This document shows, piece after piece, positions 21,300 to 23,669 of a stretch of DNA of 23,669 nt. Location: NCBI GenBank assembly GCA_934597165.1, contig CAKTQP010000032.1:1-23669 (forward strand). Direction: 5' to 3'. A model generated the notes under the pieces. It was not told the origin of the DNA and did not search any database. It worked only from the letters and a program-made list of their open reading frames with translations. Position numbers and translations under genes: made by a program. Numbering within the stretch: the first letter of the stretch is position 1; every line of letters starts with the position of its first letter. This DNA comes from an uncultured Oscillospiraceae bacterium (GTDB lineage Bacteria; Bacillota; Clostridia; Oscillospirales; Oscillospiraceae).

Positions 21300-22196
21300 A
21301 TGAGCGAAGCGATCAAGAACCGATATGAATTTGTGATTCTCTTTGACGTGGAAAACGGCAACCCCAACGGCGACCCGGACGCCGGCAATATGCCCCGTGT
21401 AGACCCGGAAACGGGTCTGGGGCTGGTCACCGACGTGTGCCTGAAGCGGAAGATTCGGAACTATGTGGAGACGGTGAAGGAGGACGCCACCGGCTACCGC
21501 ATCTATATCAAGGACGGCGTGCCCCTGAACCGCAGCGACGCAGAGGCTTATGCAGCGCTGGACGTGACGGAGAAGACGGTGAAGGCCAAGAAAAAGGAAA
21601 ATCCCGATCTGGATCGGAACATTCGGGACTGGATGTGCGCCAATTTCTACGACATCCGCACCTTTGGCGCCGTCATGACCACCTTCGTCAAAGCGGCACT
21701 GAACTGCGGCCAGGTCCGTGGCCCCGTTCAGATGGGCTTTGCTCGGAGCGTGGAACCGGTGGTGCCCCAGGAAGTCACCATCACCCGCGTAGCCATCACC
21801 ACCGAAGCGGACGCCGAGAACAAGGGCACCGAAATGGGCCGCAAGTTCATCGTCCCCTACGGCCTCTACCGCTGCGAAGGCTATGTCTCCGCCAACCTGG
21901 CTCGGAAGACCACTGGCTTCTCCGAGGAAGACCTGGAGCTGCTGTGGGAAGCCATCCTGAACCTGTTCGAGCACGACCACTCCGCCGCCCGGGGCAAGAT
22001 GGCAGTCCGGGAGCTCATCATCTTCAAGCATGACAGCGAGCTGGGCTGCGCACCTGCCCATAAGCTCTTTGACACGGTGAAGGTAACCCGCGCCCATCCG
22101 GAGGACATCGCCCCCGCCCGGAGCTACCAGGATTACGTGGTCACCGTCGATGAGGCGGCGCTGCCGGAGGGCGTCACCTGCGAAATTCGCCAGTGA
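21300..22196 (+). CDS. cas7c: Cas7c (Csd2), crRNA backbone subunit of type I-C Cascade
   Basis: The ATG at 21300 follows the cas8c stop by one base, with AAGGAGG in front. The 298-residue protein shows the Csd2/Csh2 hallmark NGNPNGDPDAGNMPR near the N-terminus and 'DVCLKRKIRNYV', RTFGAVM, 'RGPVQMGFARSVEPV' and MGRKFIVPYGLY further on. Several copies coat the spacer part of the crRNA, and their thumbs flip out every sixth base. That periodicity is relevant to the guide/target match described at 18748. Its stop overlaps the cas4 start by 1 base. Confidence 0.96.
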   Translation: MSEAIKNRYEFVILFDVENGNPNGDPDAGNMPRVDPETGLGLVTDVCLKRKIRNYVETVKEDATGYRIYIKDGVPLNRSDAEAYAALDVTEKTVKAKKKENPDLDRNIRDWMCANFYDIRTFGAVMTTFVKAALNCGQVRGPVQMGFARSVEPVVPQEVTITRVAITTEADAENKGTEMGRKFIVPYGLYRCEGYVSANLARKTTGFSEEDLELLWEAILNLFEHDHSAARGKMAVRELIIFKHDSELGCAPAHKLFDTVKVTRAHPEDIAPARSYQDYVVTVDEAALPEGVTCEIRQ

Positions 22197-22852
22197 TGAC
22201 CTACCCGGAAGAATCTTTTTTACAGCTGTCCGGCTTGCAGCACTTTGCCTTCTGCCGCCGACAGTGGGCCCTCATCCACGTGGAAGACCAGTGGGCGGAA
22301 AACTATCGCACCATGGACGGCCAGCTCTTCCACCAAAAAGCCCACGACACCCGCTTCGCCGAAACCCGCGGAGACCGTGTGGTGAAACGAGGCGTCCGGG
22401 TGTACTCCGCCACCTTGGGGGTGTCCGGTGCCTGTGACGTGGTGGAGTTCTCCCGCCAGGAGGACGGTATCACCCTGGCCGGTCACCCAGGGCTGTGGCA
22501 GCCCTATCCGGTGGAGTACAAACGGGGCAAGCCGGGGGTGACCCACGGGGATGCGTTGCAGCTGTGCGGTCAGGCCATGTGCCTGGAGGAGATGCTCTGC
22601 TGCACCATCCCGGCCGGAGCGGTCTACTACGGAGAGCCTCGCCGCCGGGAGCCGGTGGCGTTTACAGAAGCATTGCGGGCAGAGGTGCGTGCGGCGCTGA
22701 CGGAGATGCACCAGTATGCCCAGCGGGGGTATACCCCCAAAGTGAAGCCGCGGAAGGGGTGCGGCGCGTGTTCCTTGAAGGACGTGTGCCTGCCCAAACT
22801 GATGGGGAAGCCCTCCGTGGAGCGCTACGTGAAGGAGGCGGTGGAAGGGTGA
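22196..22852 (+). CDS. cas4: Cas4 RecB-like nuclease of CRISPR adaptation
   Basis: The ATG at 22196 shares one base with the cas7c stop; a GTG one codon earlier is possible. The 218-residue protein has the four Fe-S cysteines of Cas4 (C20 in FCRRQW; C189, C192 and C198 in CGACSLKDVC). It has RecB-type nuclease residues D81 (GACDVV), E107 and K109 (VEYKRG), and a Q-containing helix (ALQLCGQAMCLE). Cas4 selects PAM-bearing prespacers and trims them for Cas1-Cas2. Overlap with cas1 by 4 bases implies coupled translation. Confidence 0.95.
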   Translation: MTYPEESFLQLSGLQHFAFCRRQWALIHVEDQWAENYRTMDGQLFHQKAHDTRFAETRGDRVVKRGVRVYSATLGVSGACDVVEFSRQEDGITLAGHPGLWQPYPVEYKRGKPGVTHGDALQLCGQAMCLEEMLCCTIPAGAVYYGEPRRREPVAFTEALRAEVRAALTEMHQYAQRGYTPKVKPRKGCGACSLKDVCLPKLMGKPSVERYVKEAVEG

Positions 22853-23669
22853 AAAAGCTGCGGAACACCTTGTTCGTCCTGTCGGAGGATGCTTACCTGA
22901 CCTTGGACGGGGAAAACGTGGTGGTCAACCGGGAGAAGCAGGCAGTGGCGCGGTACCCCCTCCATACCCTCACCACCATCCTGTCCTTCTCCTACGCCGG
23001 CGCGTCCCCAGCGCTCATGGGAGCCTGCGCCGAGCGTGATATTGGCTTGAGCTTCTGTTCGCCCCGAGGAAAGTTCTTGGCCAGAGTGGCCAACCAGAGC
23101 AACGGGAACGTCCTTCTCCGCCGCACCCAGTACCGGGTGGCGGACGACCCCCTCCAGAGCTGTCAGATCGCCCGCGCCATGGTGTTGGGGAAGCTGTACA
23201 ACGCCCGTTGGAGCATCGAGCGCACCTGCCGAGACCATGCCATGCGGGTAGAGGTGGAGAGGTTGAAAAAAGCGTCCCAGCAGCTGAAGGAGTTGCTGCC
23301 CACCGTCCAGCAGGAGACCGATCTGGACGCTCTGCGAGGTTGGGAAGGGGTAGGGGCGAACGCCTATTTCCGGGTGCTGGATGATATGATCTTGAACCGG
23401 AAAGAAATCTTCTCTTTTCAGATCAGAAACCGCCGCCCGCCCCTGGATCCGGTGAACGCACTGCTCTCCTTTGCCTATAGCCTCTTGGCCAACGATTGCG
23501 CGTCCGCGTTGGAAGCGGTGGGATTGGACGCCTACGTAGGCTTCCTCCACCGCGACCGTCCAGGACGGACTTCTTTGGCGCTGGACTTGATGGAAGAGCT
23601 GCGTCCCTGCCTGGCAGACCGGTTTGTGCTCAGCTGTATCAATAATCGGAAGTTCAGCGAAAAGGACTT
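22849..23669 (+). CDS. cas1: Cas1 integrase (type I-C), 3' end outside window
   Basis: The GTG at 22849 overlaps the cas4 stop by 4 bases (GTGA). The visible 273 codons include the Cas1 N-terminal beta domain (LRNTLFVLSEDAYLTLDGENV) and catalytic residues E166 (RGWEGVGANAYF), H234 (GFLHRDRPGR) and D246 (LALDLMEELRP). With Cas2 it inserts new spacers at the leader end of the array. The frame is open to the window end, and only a C-terminal part is missing. cas2 and the CRISPR array are expected just beyond. Confidence 0.95.
   Translation, partial: MKKLRNTLFVLSEDAYLTLDGENVVVNREKQAVARYPLHTLTTILSFSYAGASPALMGACAERDIGLSFCSPRGKFLARVANQSNGNVLLRRTQYRVADDPLQSCQIARAMVLGKLYNARWSIERTCRDHAMRVEVERLKKASQQLKELLPTVQQETDLDALRGWEGVGANAYFRVLDDMILNRKEIFSFQIRNRRPPLDPVNALLSFAYSLLANDCASALEAVGLDAYVGFLHRDRPGRTSLALDLMEELRPCLADRFVLSCINNRKFSEKD

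Noticed and set aside
22825..23550. Long minus-strand open frame opposite cas1, with similar ones opposite cas3, metK and the radical SAM genes.
   Set aside because: They are antisense shadows of GC-rich genes with clear motifs. None has a ribosome site or recognisable protein features.

Overview
The window reads as part of a Gram-positive Clostridia genome, probably an Oscillospiraceae/Ruminococcaceae-type gut bacterium. This is inferred from three things: strong AGGAGG-type ribosome sites, a MOBQ/DUF3847 mobilisable-element module, and type I-C cas genes of Firmicutes style. No rRNA, tRNA, insertion sequence or complete CRISPR array was seen. The window falls into four blocks.

(1) 1-3880, plus strand, mobilisation module. 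It contains the 3' end of a P4/VirE-type primase-helicase, a CGTAC-rich repeat region, a small HTH-like protein, a DUF3847 protein, a strong terminator, an oriT with a recognisable MOBQ nic site and adjacent hairpins, and a MobA/MobL relaxase.

(2) 3898-13665, minus strand. This is a compact operon of eleven genes: radical SAM enzyme, methionine adenosyltransferase, DegV fatty-acid-binding protein, PAP2-like phosphatase, PlsC acyltransferase, DAG-type lipid kinase, DUF2238-like membrane protein, TVP38/DedA-type membrane protein, GT8 glycosyltransferase, a second paralogous radical SAM enzyme, and a small Cys-rich membrane protein. A TetR regulator (13869-14417) with its own promoter and terminator sits just upstream. 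Taken together the genes suggest radical-SAM modification of a lipid or glycolipid with a dedicated SAM supply; the product is unknown.

(3) About 14586-16209, plus strand. This is a decayed large serine recombinase with a broken N-terminus, two frameshifts and a nonsense codon. With block 1 it brackets the lipid operon, so the operon looks like cargo of an integrative mobilisable element whose integrase has died.

(4) 16287-23669, plus strand, type I-C CRISPR-Cas. cas3 has its own extended -10 promoter, flanked by a perfect 10-bp inverted repeat, and its own terminator. cas5c-cas8c(with internal cas11c)-cas7c-cas4-cas1 follow as an overlapping operon from a second promoter; cas1 runs off the end. 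The cas3-cas5c gap holds the most exciting signal. On the minus strand a promoter with a perfect TATAAT box would start an RNA exactly at a type I-C repeat-like sequence. A 31-nt spacer follows, then a terminator. The first 17 nt of this spacer match a TTC-flanked site just upstream of the cas5c operon promoter, with mismatches only at positions 6 and 12, the positions flipped out in type I Cascade. It looks like a stand-alone crRNA-like guide by which Cascade would repress its own operon (CreA/CreR-like logic).
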